From positions 1-64,000 of the forward strand of contig CAXFZM010000180.1 of assembly GCA_964007475.1 (NCBI GenBank): 64,000 nucleotides of DNA, given 5' to 3'. Source of the stretch: Hybos culiciformis. Its lineage: Eukaryota > Arthropoda > Insecta > Diptera > Hybotidae. This document shows, one piece after another, positions 24,380 to 37,257 of this stretch. Within the stretch, counting starts at the first letter, position 1. Every line of letters starts with the position of its first letter. Both the position numbers and the translations under genes were made by a program. Below the pieces are notes generated by a model, which was not told the DNA's origin, did not search any database, and saw nothing but the letters and a program-made list of their open reading frames with translations.

Positions 24380-24915
24380 GGCCGGTATTCAACTGGAGAT
24401 AAAATCAACTTTTTCATATAAAATTTTATCTGAGATAAATTTTAGTTGAGTGAATTTAATTTATCGGTACCCAACTGAAGATAAATGGAAATTTATCTGA
24501 GTAAAAATTGTATGAAAATATTTTCACTCAAATAAATTTTATTTCAAAAATTTATCTTGCAAAGAATGTTTTGAACATTCTTTTCAAGATAAATTTTGAC
24601 ATTAGGTCGTGTAAAAAGAATTTGACGTTTGTTGTTTGACGAAAACAAACAAAAATCAGAAAACTCAAATAATTTTTAAACTGAAATTGGTAAAAAATAT
24701 TAAAATTAAAATAATAGTTTAATTTAATAAAATAAAATAAAATTGGTAAAATTAATTAAATAAAATGGATGAAAGTTAGGTAAGAAAATTAAAAATAAAA
24801 TTGTTTAGGTACTACATAAGTCAGAAAGTCATGTGTCAATTTTTATCTCACTCAATAATGTTCCTTTTCAAGATAAAATTTATCTTGTACTTTATCTTCA
24901 GTTGAATACCCGCCT
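24380..24915. mobile_element. MITE with TTAA flanks
   Basis: Ends ggccggtattcaactggaga and (reverse complement) aggcgggtattcaactgaag, flanked by TTAA at 24376-24379 and 24916-24919. Internal sequence is rich in aagataaatttt and its inverse. The superfamily is uncertain (piggyBac-like by flank, Harbinger-like by first bases). Confidence 0.7.
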
Positions 24916-25224
24916 TTAAGGGGTATATTTAGAGTGATAAAGTTTTTTGAAGTTTATACTTCTTTAGGCGCGTTGTATGATATAATTGAGTAATTCTGTA
25001 GGGGGTAAAAATTCATTTTCATTCTACTCATTCGACATTCGAAATCGAATTCGAACTGACATGGTTTTTGACGTTTCAATACTCAAAAAAATTAGTGGTC
25101 CACTCAATAATCATTTGTCATTTATAAAAACAAAATAATTTGGCGCGATAAATTTAAATTTTAATTATTTTTTAAATATTTTTCGTTTACAAATTATTTA
25201 AAACTAAATTTTTTTTTTTTTTTT

Positions 25225-26400
25225 CAAAATAGGTAGTTCAATAATAATTTGTTATTTATAAAAACAAAATAATTTGGCGCGAAAAATTTAAATTCAAATT
25301 AATTTTAAAAATCTTTCGTTTACAAATTATTTAAAACTAAATTTATTTTTCCAAAATAGGTAGCTCCGTTAAAATAAAGATTAACTGCCGAAAAATTTTT
25401 GAGCAGGGAACTACGTTTAGGGTCTTCCCGGGTCAAAATATGGAAAAAAACATTTTTTTCAAAATAGGTAGCTTCGGTGAAATAAAGATTACCTGACCAA
25501 AAATTTTGGGTAGGGAGCTACGGTTAGGGTCGTCTCGGCTCAAAATTTACAAAAAAAAATTGTTTTCAAAACAGGTAGCTCCGGTAAAATTAATATTACC
25601 TACCGAAAGGTAGGGATCTACGGTTAGGTCGTGCCGGCGCAAAATATACGAAAATTTTGTTTTTTTTTTTAAATAGGTAGCTCCGGTGAAATTAATATTA
25701 CCTGAAAAAAATTTTTGGGTGGGGAGCTACGGTTAGGTCGTGCCGGAGCAAAATATACGAAAATTTTGTTTTTTTTTTAAATAGGTAGCTCCGGTGAAAT
25801 TAATATTAACTGAAAAAAATTTTGGGTGGGGAGCTACTGTTAGGTCGTGCCGGAGCAAAATACACAAAAAAAAATTTTTCCGAAATAGGTAGCATCGGTG
25901 AAATAAAGATTACCTGCCGAAAAATTGTTGGGCAGTGAGGTACGGTTAGGTCGTGCCGACGCAAAATGTACAAAAAAATTTTTTTTAAATAGGTAGCTCC
26001 GGTGAAATTAATATTACCTGAAAAAAAAATTTCGGGTGGGGAGTTACGGTTAGGTCGTGCCGGAGCAAAATATACGAAAACATTTTTTTTTTAAATAGGT
26101 GGCTCCGGTGAAATTAATATTACCTGCAAAAAAATTTTTGGGTAGGGAGCTACGGTTAGGTCGTGCCGGAGCAAAATTTACGAAAAAAAATTTTTTTTTA
26201 AATAGGTAGCTCCGGTGAAATTAAGATTACCAGCCGAAAAATTTTTGGGTAGGGAGCTACGGTTAGGTCGTGCTGTCGCAAAATACACAAAAAAATTTTT
26301 GCCGAAATAGGTAGCTTCGGTGAAATAAAGATTACCTGGCGAAAAATTTTTGGGTAGGGAGGTACGGTTAGGTCGTGCCGGCGCAAAATATACAAAAAAA
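25225..26400. repeat. tandem array of ~105-bp units
   Basis: About eleven units, each starting ataggtagctccggtgaaat and containing gggagctacggttaggtcgt and gtgccggagcaaaatatac. Starts are near 25230, 25357, 25464, 25571, 25674, 25781, 25886, 25989, 26096, 26204 and 26307. The first units are the most diverged. Open frames here are by-products of periodicity. Confidence 0.9.
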
Positions 26401-26494
26401 ACACGAAGCAGTCATAGAACTGCCGACAGAAGTTTATACTTTTTAAATCTTTTAAGTATAAACTTATGTCGGAAGTTCTATGACTGCTTCGTGT
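26401..26494. repeat. 94-bp hairpin closing the satellite array
   Basis: acacgaagcagtcatagaac is mirrored by gttctatgactgcttcgtgt around 26447, nearly perfect for about 40 bp per arm, enclosing agtttatact-type sequence. The same motif stands alone at 47262-47312, so it is probably a terminus of a dispersed family. Confidence 0.85.
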
Positions 26495-26527
26495 TTTTTA
26501 TTATTATTATTATAAAACATTATTACT

Positions 26528-27130
26528 TTTTATTTATTTTATTTATTTATTTCAAATGCTTAATACAAGCGAGCGAATACAACTTAATTATAATAAAATT
26601 AAATATATATACAATCAATTTAATAATGGAAGTAAGAATATATACAAAGCAGCAGTGTTTACTATTAAATAATGTATCACTTAGTTCGAATTAATTATAA
26701 AATTATGATAAAATTTACTTTTAAAAGAAGGACTTTCGAAAACGTATAACTGAAGAAGGAAATGATATCGGTTATAAATTTTGAATAGGGAGTTAAGTGG
26801 GCTATATTGACCATAATTGGTTCTGGAAAATTGAATACTAATGACATCAAAATTTCTAAGACTTCTTGAGGGCACATTGAAAAATAAATTAGACATTAAA
26901 CAGCTACTTGTCGTTTTTCCTTCGATGACTTTATGGATAAAGCTGAACGACAAATAAGCTCTTCTATTCTCCAGACTTGGGAGATTTAGAAGTTGAAGTC
27001 TGTCAGTGTATGGAGGTAAATTTAAATTATCCTGCCAATTGAGTCGCCTTAAAGCGAAACGAAGGAAATTTTTTTGATTCGCTATTATTTTCTTAATGGA
27101 AAAAATACTTCCTTAGAATTGATGAAAAGA
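26528..27130 (-). pseudogene. 5'-truncated non-LTR retrotransposon, RT C-terminal region
   Basis: The minus strand encodes a typical LINE post-RT region: NFLRFALRRLNW, LPPYTDRLQLLNLPSLENRR, FIHKVIEGKTTS, then NVPSRSLRNFDVISI and FSRTNYGQYSPLNS. Such blocks follow the reverse transcriptase in jockey/CR1-type elements. Palm motifs are absent, so it is 5'-truncated, as is common after target-primed insertion. The 3' side ends in an aaataaat-type tail at 26528-26553. It occurs in the left arm only, so it may postdate the duplication. Confidence 0.85.
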
Positions 27131-27479
27131 TATGAGTAGTTTATGCAGACATAAAATAAAAAATGTTATTTGAGTCTAAGATATAGCAAACAATGTCAAC
27201 AATGGAATAAGGTCAATGAGTGTATAATTAATATATGTATGTATTTCAGAATATTGAAGTAATCCAAAAAATTTTATATTAAATTACAGTCAAGGGGTTG
27301 TACAAAAAATATTTCTCATTACTTTGCTGAATTTATTTTTCGCTGCTTTAATACCCAATACATTGAAATTTTATATAAAATCAACAAAAGTAATTTACAA
27401 AAATAAAAATTTTAAATAAATTTCCTTACCATTTACAATTTATTTTTTTTGAACGAATTGTGCTGATGGGCTAGGCTCT

Positions 27480-27895
27480 GGACAATTTTCAGAATTACCA
27501 CCAAAGTAAAATTCTTATGAAATTTTTTTTTTAATCTTCACTGAATTTCAACAAATGTTAATTTTTTGTTTTACGCAATGAAAAGGAGAACTAGATTTTC
27601 GTAAAAATTAATAATGGATCGTACGAAATTAATAATAATCTATCGAAGATTCATAAAATTTAGATTTGCATGATAATAATCAAAGATCTGCTAAAGATAT
27701 CAACTTTTTTTTTTTTTTTTTTTTTAAAACTTAAATTTTAAACTGTGTTATAAGAGTTAAGACAAGAAAACTCTTCTTTTTTTTTCATTCTTACATAAAC
27801 GTTTTGGTTTATAAATGTGCATGTTTTAATAGACTAATAAAAAGACTAGAGGGTATTTTTTAGTGGAACATATTATATGTACATTGTTCATATAT
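27480..27895 (+). repeat. segment X, direct (not inverted) partner at 35566-36028
   Basis: It shares long stretches with 35566-36028 in the same orientation, for example cattcttacataaacgtt and gtgcatgttttaatagacta, although the segments on both sides of it are inverted in the other arm. Confidence 0.85.
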
Positions 27896-30450
27896 GTTAC
27901 AGAAATTTTAATTTGATTTCCATATGCGACTTTTTAATGGAAATTATATTTTAATTTACTTAAATTTTAATATAAAAAGTTATTTTGCTTTGAAATAGAA
28001 ATTTTTTTTGCAATTTTTTTTTTAATTAGAGCTTAATTAGGAAACCAGTCATCCTCATAATTCTGTGGGATGAAAAAAATAAATTTATTACAGATTATTA
28101 TAGAGATAATTGTTTGCTTAACACTTTAAGCATAATACTGTTGAAATGTTTTACAGAAAAGAGCAATCTTAATTATTAGAATTCCAATTAGAAAAGTGGT
28201 GTGGTAAGCTTTTATCGTACCTTAGAAGGAAAATAATTTGTCGAGCAAGTAAGAAAATTAAACTACAAATGATTCGACAATAATCATACATACAATGATT
28301 CGACAATAATCATACAGTAAGAAAACGAATCTCCAAAGCTCGTTCTATCACATCTGGGAATTTTTACGAAATATGGGTGTGACGTTGAAGCGGTACGTGT
28401 TTGGCGTGAAAATATTTGAAGTTGAGGAAGTATGGCCTTTACTTCCAGGGAACACGTATCCTTTGTAGCATGAGATAAAGGTTGTAAATTAGATTGACTC
28501 TTTATGTATTATCGTTTATATTTATATTTTTAACAGTTTTATGTTTTTACTATTAGTTTTATACTTTATGTTTTATGTATCATGTTTTTACTATTAGTTA
28601 CTGCAACATTCAGAGCAAATTGCAAACAATCTAAATTGTACCAGTTCAAAAGGTCACAATCATTTGGGTTAAGAAGGTTAATTAAGAAATAATGATAATG
28701 AAAAAATAACTAGAATGCATTACGCCGAAAAGAATGTAATTCAAAATATGTACATACAGAGTTCATCCATTATTATTTATTTTCGTTTGGTATTTTGCAT
28801 TTATGTTTCGTTTTATAAAAAAAAAACTAAATAGATTGTAAAATTGAGCAATCAGTTATGATTGTTATAGTTTCAGTATAAAGCAAAAATAAAACTTATT
28901 TTTTTTTGTAATGTTATTTTCGCATGACATAATAATTGACATAAATGAGTTAACATTATAATGTTCACAAAAATAGTTAATTAATATAAAGTCAAAGATG
29001 AATTAGGTAATGTCAATCCCACCTGGAATATCGACGCCCTATGTTTTTACAATTCTCTTGAGAAAAATTAAAAAAAACATTAGAAAATTGGAAAAACTTT
29101 TTTTTTTTAATTTTAATTAAAACAATTTCCCAAAAATATGTATATAATTTGCAAATTGAAATATGCAATCAAAAAAGTGCAGTAATATAGCAGGAAAATA
29201 AAGTTGTTATGAACCATACTATATTTATTTTTATTATAATTTTATCACATTATTAAGTTTAATATGTAAATACGAAAAAATTATTTAAAAACTATTAAAA
29301 ATTTGTTAAATTTAGAAAAAAAAAAGTCGAATTTAGAATATTTTGCCCAGTGAGTGAAACTTGGTACTAAGTGGTAAAAAATAATATGTAGATTAAGTAC
29401 TATTGATTATGTATTTTTCTATAGCCTCTATAAAAGTTAAAGATATTATTTTAATTAAAAAATAAAAAAATACTCGTTTTATTATATGATTAATGGGCTG
29501 CCAACAGCGTAAACAAATTTTAAAACTGTGTTCATATAAATTTTATGAATAAATTTTATAGATTATGGTTATTTGAATTTCATAAATTTGAGGTCAACAT
29601 TAATTAATATTTGGAAAATAATAATAAAAATTTTTTCTTGCCATCATTCTACTTGAAATTGTTGACGTCAAACTTTCTTATTTTGTGTCCATACACTTGT
29701 TATTTATTCTTCATCATGGTCAATCCTTTTTACAATATAGGTATCATTTAATTTAAATGGACAAATAAAAAATTAAAGCAGAATTTCGAACCGACAACCG
29801 CAAATTCTCTACGATAATATGTTCCACAGTTTTGGGGATAATAATCCTTGATGTTGCATCCCAAACATACCTACTTAGTCCTTAATTTTTTATCATTATT
29901 TTATAATTATAAAATTATATAACAGACGGACATTTAATTAATTTTTGATTGAAAACGAGCTAAAAATGCTGTCTGTTTGTTACGATGAATTTTTTTTGAG
30001 ACAAAAACTTTAATTTCATCCTTTTATTTCAAGCCGATTGTTTAATCATCGCATCAAAATAAATATATAATTTCAACGAAAAGATTGATCTAAAACTCAT
30101 GTTTTTTTGTAAATCAGAAAATTAATGAAAATCAAGCAAACTGTTTCTTTTTACACAAAACAAAAACTATAATTTTAAAGGAGAACAAAGTCATAACTTT
30201 TATTGCAATAAAAAAGTGAACTTTTATTTTTTATGCACTAAATTGAGAGAAAAAAATATTTCCTCTTTTTTGTTATGTATTTAAAAAAAATTTTAAATTC
30301 TTTTTCAACTATGTTATATATTAAATTTAAAAAGTATTTTTCAGAAAATAATGAAAATAAAATAGATTGCATAAAAAATGTTTCCTTTAAAAAGAAATAT
30401 TTACGGCATGCCTTTCGAAAAAAAAAAAAAAAGTATATAGATATATATAT

Positions 30451-31627
30451 CAGTGGCGTGCGGTGACTTTTATTTGAAGATGTGCAGAGTTGTCCCACCC
30501 TAGGAGTGACCCAGAACCAATGACGAGGACGTAGAGGGATAATGGTTCCATTTTTTATTTTTTTTTTATTTTTTATTTTTTTTTTATTAATCTAGATTGT
30601 AGTTAATTATAATTTATAATGTTCTTATAATGTTTTGAAACAATAGTGCTTCTGCTCAAAAAAATTTTTAAATAAAAATATTCTGTGTAAAAAAATTCAA
30701 CATGCATTTTGTTACTGTAATTTCCTTTTGAGATTTAATTACACGAACCAAACCAACTAGACTATTTTACGTTCAGAATATTTTTATTCCAAAATTTTCA
30801 TTAAACTAAATTTTAACAAAAACATTTCAATAAACATTTTTTTTTAAAGACAACATTATTGTCACTTACAACAGTTTACTTTTCAGAATTTTACCATTCT
30901 TATGTTCATAGGAGAAAAATTCCCTTGAGCGGCAAAATATCAAAAGCACAAAACAAAACAAAACAACACATCTTCACAGTTTTCCACTAGAGTTCTTATG
31001 TTCAGAGTGAGAAAAATTCCCTTGAGCGGCAAAACATCAAAAGCACAAAACAAAACAAAACACACCTTCACAGTTTTCCACTAGAGTTCTTATGTTCAGA
31101 GAGAGAAAAATTCCTTTGAGCGGCAAAACATCAAAAGCACAAAACAATATAAAAAGCTTACACCTTCACAGTTTTCCACTAGAGTTTTTTGTGTAGGATC
31201 AGAAATTGTTTATAATGTTCGTTTGTTGATAGAGAGGTGCAGAAATTTTGTAGCACCTCTCTATAAACAATTTTTTATTTTGCTTGTGTAAAATGATTAC
31301 GCATGCGCAATGTTGGAAATTTTTTATATGAAAAATAAAAAGCTTTATTATTTTTGTTCAAGCAAGTTGTGCTAGCACCTGATTAGCACCAAAAAATTTG
31401 TTATAACTTTAATTGCAGTGCGATAATGGTAAATTTTTATTTTTTACTTTTTTCAGATTCTAACGCGAATTTTGTAAATATTCAGAGTACTTTTGTTTGC
31501 CAGTATGTATTGAAAAACAAAAACATATTGATTTAAAAACTCTAGCTAGTTATAATTTTTTTTATAATTTTATTTTGATAAGGTATTTTTTAAGAGAGTG
31601 TGCTCTGCACCTGGAGCACCTTAGACC
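30451..31627. other. spacer DNA of the duplication, with a possible hAT-type end
   Basis: At 30451 the phrase cagtggcgtgcggtgac looks like a transposon terminus, but a matching right end is not visible; the assembly gap begins at 31628. Apart from the direct repeats at 30890-31192 and a short inverted pair around 31240 (gaggtgcagaaat / gcacctctct), no gene is seen. Confidence 0.45.
30890..31192 (+). repeat. three direct repeats of ~95 bp
   Basis: Three copies of a unit containing ttcttatgttcagag, ttgagcggcaaaacatcaaa and cacagttttccactagag, starting near 30897, 30997 and 31090. Confidence 0.9.
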
Positions 31628-31827
31628 NNNNNNNNNNNNNNNNNNNNNNNNNNNNNNNNNNNNNNNNNNNNNNNNNNNNNNNNNNNNNNNNNNNNNNNNN
31701 NNNNNNNNNNNNNNNNNNNNNNNNNNNNNNNNNNNNNNNNNNNNNNNNNNNNNNNNNNNNNNNNNNNNNNNNNNNNNNNNNNNNNNNNNNNNNNNNNNNN
31801 NNNNNNNNNNNNNNNNNNNNNNNNNNN
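31628..31827. other. assembly gap (200 N)
   Basis: Exactly 200 unknown bases, probably a placeholder length. It sits in the spacer of the inverted duplication and upstream of the Helitron relic; any frame crossing it is an artefact. Confidence 0.99.
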
Positions 31828-32274
31828 TACTTAGAAATTTAAATCCAAAGAAAGGTATATGTAATGGCAAACGACTGATTGTGGAAAAGTTAGGACGAAA
31901 TTCAATTTCAGCAAAAATGATTTCGAAATCTCACTACGGCGAATCATGCGTTATACCGAGAATAGATCTTGCTCTTAGCAATACATTTCTTCCATTTGTA
32001 TTAAAAGGAAGACAACTCCCAGTAATCCCTGCTTACGCAATAAAAATCAACAAATCACAAGGTCAAAGTTTTAAATATGTTGGAATTTAGCTTGATCGAC
32101 CAGTCTTTAGTCATGGGCAGTAGTATGTCACTCTGTCTAGATGCACTGACCATAAAAACATTAAAGTAAAAGTGGACGAAACAAATGAACAAGGCCAATT
32201 ACTTAGAGGTCGTACTTTTACCAAAAATGTAGTTTTTAAGGAAATTTTCAAATTAAAATATGTATTATATTAAG
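31828..32274 (+). pseudogene. Helitron Rep/helicase C-terminal fragment
   Basis: The frame encodes the C-terminal part of a Pif1-like helicase as found in Helitron rolling-circle transposons: LRNLNPKKGICNGKRLIVE, then VIPRIDLAL, then LPVIPAYAIKINKSQGQSF (helicase motif V/VI region), then PVFSHGQ and YVTLSRC. Two in-frame TAG codons follow KYVGI and SHGQ. The upstream part is lost in the assembly gap. In an intact Helitron this domain unwinds DNA during rolling-circle transposition. No Helitron 3' end (hairpin plus CTRR) was found next to it. Confidence 0.88.
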
Positions 32275-33438
32275 TTTTAGGGATGTAACATATTAATAAA
32301 AATAAACATTTTGTTCATTTTATAAATAAAGTTTTTGATATAAATAAATTAAATATGTTCTTTAAGTAATGCTAACGTTCTAGGACGGGCATACAATATT
32401 AGTTATAAAATAATGACAAAAAATTAAGAACGAAGTACTGTGGAACACATTATCGTAGAGAATTTGCGGTTGTCGGTTCGAAATTCAGCTTTAATTTTTT
32501 AATTGTCCATTAAATGTTATCTTACCTGTATTACAAAAAGAATTGACCATGATGAAGAATTTATTTATTGTAAATAACAAGTGTATGGACACAAAATAAT
32601 AAAGTTTGACGTCAACAATTTCAAGTAGAATGATGGCCAGAAAAAATTTTATTATTATTTTCCAAATTTTAATTAATGTTGACCTCACATCTATGCAATT
32701 CAAATAACCATAATCATATAAAATTTATTCATAAAATATATATGAACACAGTATTAAAATTTTTATACGCTGTTGACAGCCCATTAATCATATAATAAAA
32801 CGAGTATTTTTTTATTTTTTAATTAAAATAATATCTTTAACTTTTATAGAGGCTATAGAAAATATATAATCAATAGTACTTAATCTAGATATTATTTTTT
32901 ACCACTTAGCACCAAGTTTCACTCACTGGGTAAATATTCTAAATTCGACTTTTTTTTTTAGAAATTTAACAAATTTTTAATAGTTTTTAAATAATTTTTT
33001 CGTATTTCCATATTAAACTTAATAATGTGATAAAATTATAATAAAAATAAAGATAGTATGGTTCGTAACAACTTTATTTTCCTCCTATATTACGGCATTT
33101 TTTTGATTGCATATTTCAATTTGCAAATTATATAGATATTTTTGGGAAATTGTTTTAATTAACATTAAAAAAAAGTTTTTTCAATTTTCTAATGCTTTTT
33201 TTAATTTTTCTCAAGAAAATTGTAAAAACATAGTTCGTCGATATTCCAGAAGGGATTGACATTAGCTAATTTACCTTTGACTTTATATTAATTAACTATT
33301 TTTGTGAACATTATAATGTTAACTTATTTATGGTCAATTATTATGTCATGCGAAAATAACATTACAAAATAAATAAGTTTTTTTTTTGCTTTATACTGAA
33401 ACTAACAATCAAAACTGATTGCTCAATTTCACAATTTA

Positions 33439-34257
33439 CAGTGAAACCTGCCTAAGACGGAACCTCAACGGACCGGGAAATATTTCCGTCTTAGACAGGT
33501 TTCCGTCTTACACAGGGTTAATAAAAAATATTCTTAATGATTCTTAATTTTTAATGTATGTATGTCTAACATATATGTTATACATTTGGTTTATTAAACA
33601 TTAGTTTGAAATAAAATAACAAAATTTGGCATAAAAATTCAAACTGTCATATAACAAAAGATAAAATATGTATACCTTAAATTAATAAATTCAGGAACTT
33701 TTATAGGTACATACATATACACTACACATATTAATATATTAATATATATATTAATATATTATATTAAATAGTTTGGCATTACTGTTTGTTTAGCTTTTTT
33801 TTGAACAAAATGATAACAACAATTTTTAAATTCAATAGTTATAGTAGTTGCAACCATCTTCCGAACTCCCCTTTGAATAAAAAAACAGCTGCATCCATAG
33901 CTTGTTTATCAGTTATATTCTCATCTTGAAAATCATAATTTAGATCAACATTTGTTTAAAATGATAATAATATACCCAGCAGAAAATTACATATGATATA
34001 CATATGATTGATATTTTCCCAGCAAATGTGAAATGATATACCCAGTAAAGAATCATGGAAAAAAACAGTGATTCATTTTTCCGTTTTACACAGGTTTACT
34101 AATAGTAAATACGACATAAAATCTGTCCGTTTCCGTCTTAAGGTATTTTCCGTCTTACACGGGTTGATTTGAATGGAAAAATCAACAATCACAAAAAAAG
34201 TTCCGTTTAATGCAGGTTTCCGTCTTACACAGTTTCCGTCTTAGACAGGTTTCACTG
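33439..34257. mobile_element. pogo/Tigger-like MITE with TA duplication
   Basis: Ends cagtgaaacctgcctaagac and (reverse complement) cagtgaaacctgtctaagac, flanked by TA at 33437-33438 and 34258-34259. The subterminal phrase ttccgtcttacacagg recurs several times. No transposase. The matching site in the left arm (near 28835) lacks it. Confidence 0.92.
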
Positions 34258-35171
34258 TATTTAGTTTTTTTTTTATAAAACGAAACATAAATGCAAAATA
34301 CCAAACGAAAATAAATACTAATGGATGAACTCTGTATGTACATATTTTGATTTACATTCTTTTCGGAGTAATGCATTCTAGTTATTTTTTCATTATCATT
34401 ATTTCTTAATTAACCTTAACCCAAAAAATAATTGTGACCTTTTGAACTGGTGTAATTTAGATTGTTTGCAATTTGCTCGGAATGTTGAAGTAACTAAAAG
34501 AAAAAACATAATATAAAACATAAAATATAAAACTAATAGTAATAAAACAGTTAAAAATATAAATGAAAACGATAATACTTAAGAGTCAATCGAGTTTACA
34601 ACCTTTATCTCATGCTACCTTACAATTTTATATTTCGGAACTAAATTGTTTAAATTTTCATCTTTTTTAAATCTAAACAATGGAAAAAATTATGATTAGA
34701 ATGATTTCTGTCTTTCTGTAGGGATTTTTAATGCTTCCCAAAACCATACTGTATGATTATTGTCGAATCATTTGTAGTTTAATTTTCTTACTTGCTCGAC
34801 AAATTATTTTCCTTCTAGAGAACGATGAAAAGATTACCACACCACTTTTCGAATTGGAATTCTAATAATAAAGATTGCTTTTTATGTAAAACATTTCAAC
34901 AGTATTATGCTTAAAGTGTTAGGCAAACAATTATCTCTATAATAATCTGTAATAAATTAATTTTTTTCATCCCACACAATTATGAGGATGACTGGTTTCC
35001 TAATTAAGTTCTAATTAAAAAAAAAAAAAGGAATTGCAAAAAAAATGTCTATTTCAAAGCAAAATAAATTTACTTAAATTTTCTATATTAAAATATAAGT
35101 AAATTAAAATATAATTTCCATTACAAAATCGCATAGATATTTCATATGGAAGACAAATTAAAATTTCTGGA

Positions 35172-35365
35172 ATGATTGGCGCCTTTGAAAAAGTTTTCAA
35201 TTAGATACTCAAAGGCTACAAAAAGCAAACACTAGCTAAATTCCATTTTTCTTGCCCGATAGTTGATCTGAAGTAATTTTTGATCAGTTTTAATTTTGGA
35301 AAAGTTGTCTCACCTTTAGCAATGGAAACGGGTAAAGTTAGTAATACCACAAAGTAAGCATAAAT
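35172..35365 (-). pseudogene. hAT transposase C-terminal fragment
   Basis: Minus-strand translation: VVLLTLPVSIAKGETTFPKL followed by KLIKNYFRSTIGQEKWNLA. This is the hAT dimerisation region (TLPVT-A-ER-FS-LKLIK-Y-RST) of the ZMYM1-like type. Isolated scrap, ending at a TAG after SVCFL. The phrase ggcgcc lies beside it as in other relics here. Confidence 0.85.
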
Positions 35366-35369
35366 AAGA

Positions 35370-35560
35370 GAAATTCATTCCATACAAAAAATTAATATTA
35401 AAAAAACTAAACAAAAAATGTCGGTCTATGAAATCACTATCCCAATTGTCGGTAATAGGATAGCGATTTCAAATTTTTTGTGTCATACTTTTTGTTTAAT
35501 TTTTTTAAATTTGAATTTTTTGTATGGAATAAATTTCTAATATTTATACTTCCTTTATAA
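35370..35560. repeat. ~190-bp imperfect hairpin
   Basis: attcattccatacaaaaaat on the left is mirrored by tttttgtatggaataaat on the right, with atagcgatttcaaa and its inverse nearer the centre at about 35448. Confidence 0.75.
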
Positions 35561-35565
35561 TATAG

Positions 35566-36028
35566 GCTCTTGTGGAGTTTTTGAATTACCATCAAAGTAA
35601 AATTCTCACGAAAATTCTTTTTTCAAATTTGGCTGAATGTTAATTTTTAGTTTTACGCGAACGGAAAGCAGAGTTGGATTTTCGTAAAATTTTTGGGTTT
35701 GTTAGAAATTATTAAAACTATCCGGGGTCGATCAAATTTATCAAAAAATTCAATGTTATTAATATGGATTAACAAATTATAAATAACTTATAAGATACAT
35801 AATAATTAAATCAAAATTTGCATGATATTAACCAAAGAACTGCCAAGATATCAATTTTTTTTTAAACTTAAATTTTAAACTGTGTTATAAATGTTAAAGC
35901 AAGAAATCTCTTTTTTTTTCATTCTTACATAAACGTTCTGGCTTATAAATGTGCATGTTTTAATAGACTAATAAATAGACTGGAGGGTATATTTTAGTGG
36001 AGCATATTATATGTACATTGTACATGTA
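35566..36028 (+). repeat. segment X in the right arm, flipped relative to its surroundings
   Basis: Same orientation as 27480-27895, whereas neighbouring right-arm blocks are inverted. It is bordered by hAT scraps in opposite orientation (35172-35365 minus; 36029-36295 plus). Confidence 0.85.
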
Positions 36029-36295
36029 TGCAGGCCCGGCTCGAGGCGTGTGCGAACTGTGCACTGCACACAGGCGCCAGTAATGAAAAGGTGCCTACAA
36101 GCCAATATGAAATTTAAATTTCAACAAAAATAAATTTTTTTTTTGAATTTTTGATTTTTTGGAGCAAACGAACTATAAAATTGTCTGATATTGTTGTCTC
36201 GCAAAATTGAAAATGATGTTAATCCAGAAAACATTTTAAACTGGATTTATAACAATAATGTTGAAGAACTCTTTCCAAATGCACTGATTTAAGGG
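36029..36295 (+). mobile_element. hAT fragment with left terminus
   Basis: It starts caggcccggctcgaggcg, a hAT-like end, followed by cacacaggcgccag. At about 36200-36291 it encodes SRKIENDVNPENILNWIYNN and a stop, resembling the short C-terminal tail of ZMYM1-like hAT transposases. The right end is missing: a MITE follows at once. Confidence 0.6.
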
Positions 36296-36297
36296 TA

Positions 36298-37257
36298 CAC
36301 AGAAAAAAAAGAGTAGCATTTTCATCTAAACTTCAAATAAAATCATCTAATGTTTGTGATTGAATTTTAGCCATTTAAACTGTTTAATTGCGCCAGCTAT
36401 TCTTAATTAAATGATTTGCTACAAATCGTAATTATTTGTTTTGTTGAAACATTAAATAAAAAATGTATTACATATATTCATTTGATTCATTTACTAATTT
36501 AAATGAAATATCTAATTTGCATTATCCGTTTTTGACCCCTCAAATACAAAAAACAACTCAAACGTTTTTTTTTTGTTTTTTTTTAACTTTTTTTTTTTAA
36601 CTTTTTTGGTTTTTTTTTTTGTTTTATTTTTTTCTTTTTTTTTTAAACTTTTTTGGTTGGTCACACATCTAAGTACTATCCCTAAGAGACATTGCTTTTT
36701 TTTTTTTTTGGCTTTTTTGGTCGGTCAACCATCTAAGTTCTATCACTACGAGATGTTGCTTAACCTTCTGTGTTCAATGTGATGTAGTCTTCCACTGAGC
36801 TATGTCAGTGATATACAACAATGTACTAATAGACAATATAAAATCGGTTTCTATGAAAACTTTCTACAATTGTCAAAGAATGTTACTGTACAATTCTACT
36901 ATTTTTATAGTTGATATATTGAAATATTTATTTCAAATCCAATAATTAAATTTGTTGAATCACATAATGTTTATATAATTTCAAAATTTACCTTAATTTT
37001 AGTTTTAACAAATTTGTTTTAATATTTCAAATAAATGAATTGTTAAAAACAACCTATTGAATTTATTAATTCTTTCAGTTAATTATTTGTATTTTAAAAC
37101 TTAAATCAATGAATTTTCATTAGAAAAATCATTTAGTTTTTTTTTTTTTTTTTTCAACTATTGAATTAATTAATTTGTTTAAAACATTAATTAAATTAAA
37201 GAAAGCTGATTTATTTAATTATGTTTAGTCAATTATTCTAATTTATTTTTTTCTGTG
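36298..37257. mobile_element. TA-flanked MITE (mariner-like ends) with internal tRNA-like block
   Basis: Ends cacagaaaaaaaag and (reverse complement) cacagaaaaaaataaa, with TA at 36296-36297 and 37258-37259. Inside, at about 36540-36820 on the minus strand, is a tRNA-like start (catagctcagtggaag) with two ~60-bp tandem copies of a phrase containing catctaagt and ctatc, ending in T-rich DNA. Confidence 0.75.

Larger units (their letters stand above)
23541..29920 (+). repeat. left arm of a large inverted duplication
   Basis: Segments at 23541-24240, 27350-27480 and 27895-29920 return inverted at 38885-40117, 37262-37375 and 32395-35172. Identity is high but with many small changes, so the duplication is not very recent. 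This arm alone carries a MITE (24380-24915), a satellite array (25225-26400) and a LINE relic (26528-27130). Near 29790-29830 it has a B-box-like phrase on the minus strand (ggttgtcggttcgaaattc), also in the right arm. No gene was seen. Confidence 0.85.

Noticed and set aside
25225..26400. CRISPR-like regular array
   Set aside because: Units are head-to-tail with no unique spacers, in a eukaryotic setting; it is satellite DNA.
31497..32090. 197-residue frame spanning the gap
   Set aside because: It runs through 200 unknown bases; only the part after 31828 is meaningful, as a Helitron relic.
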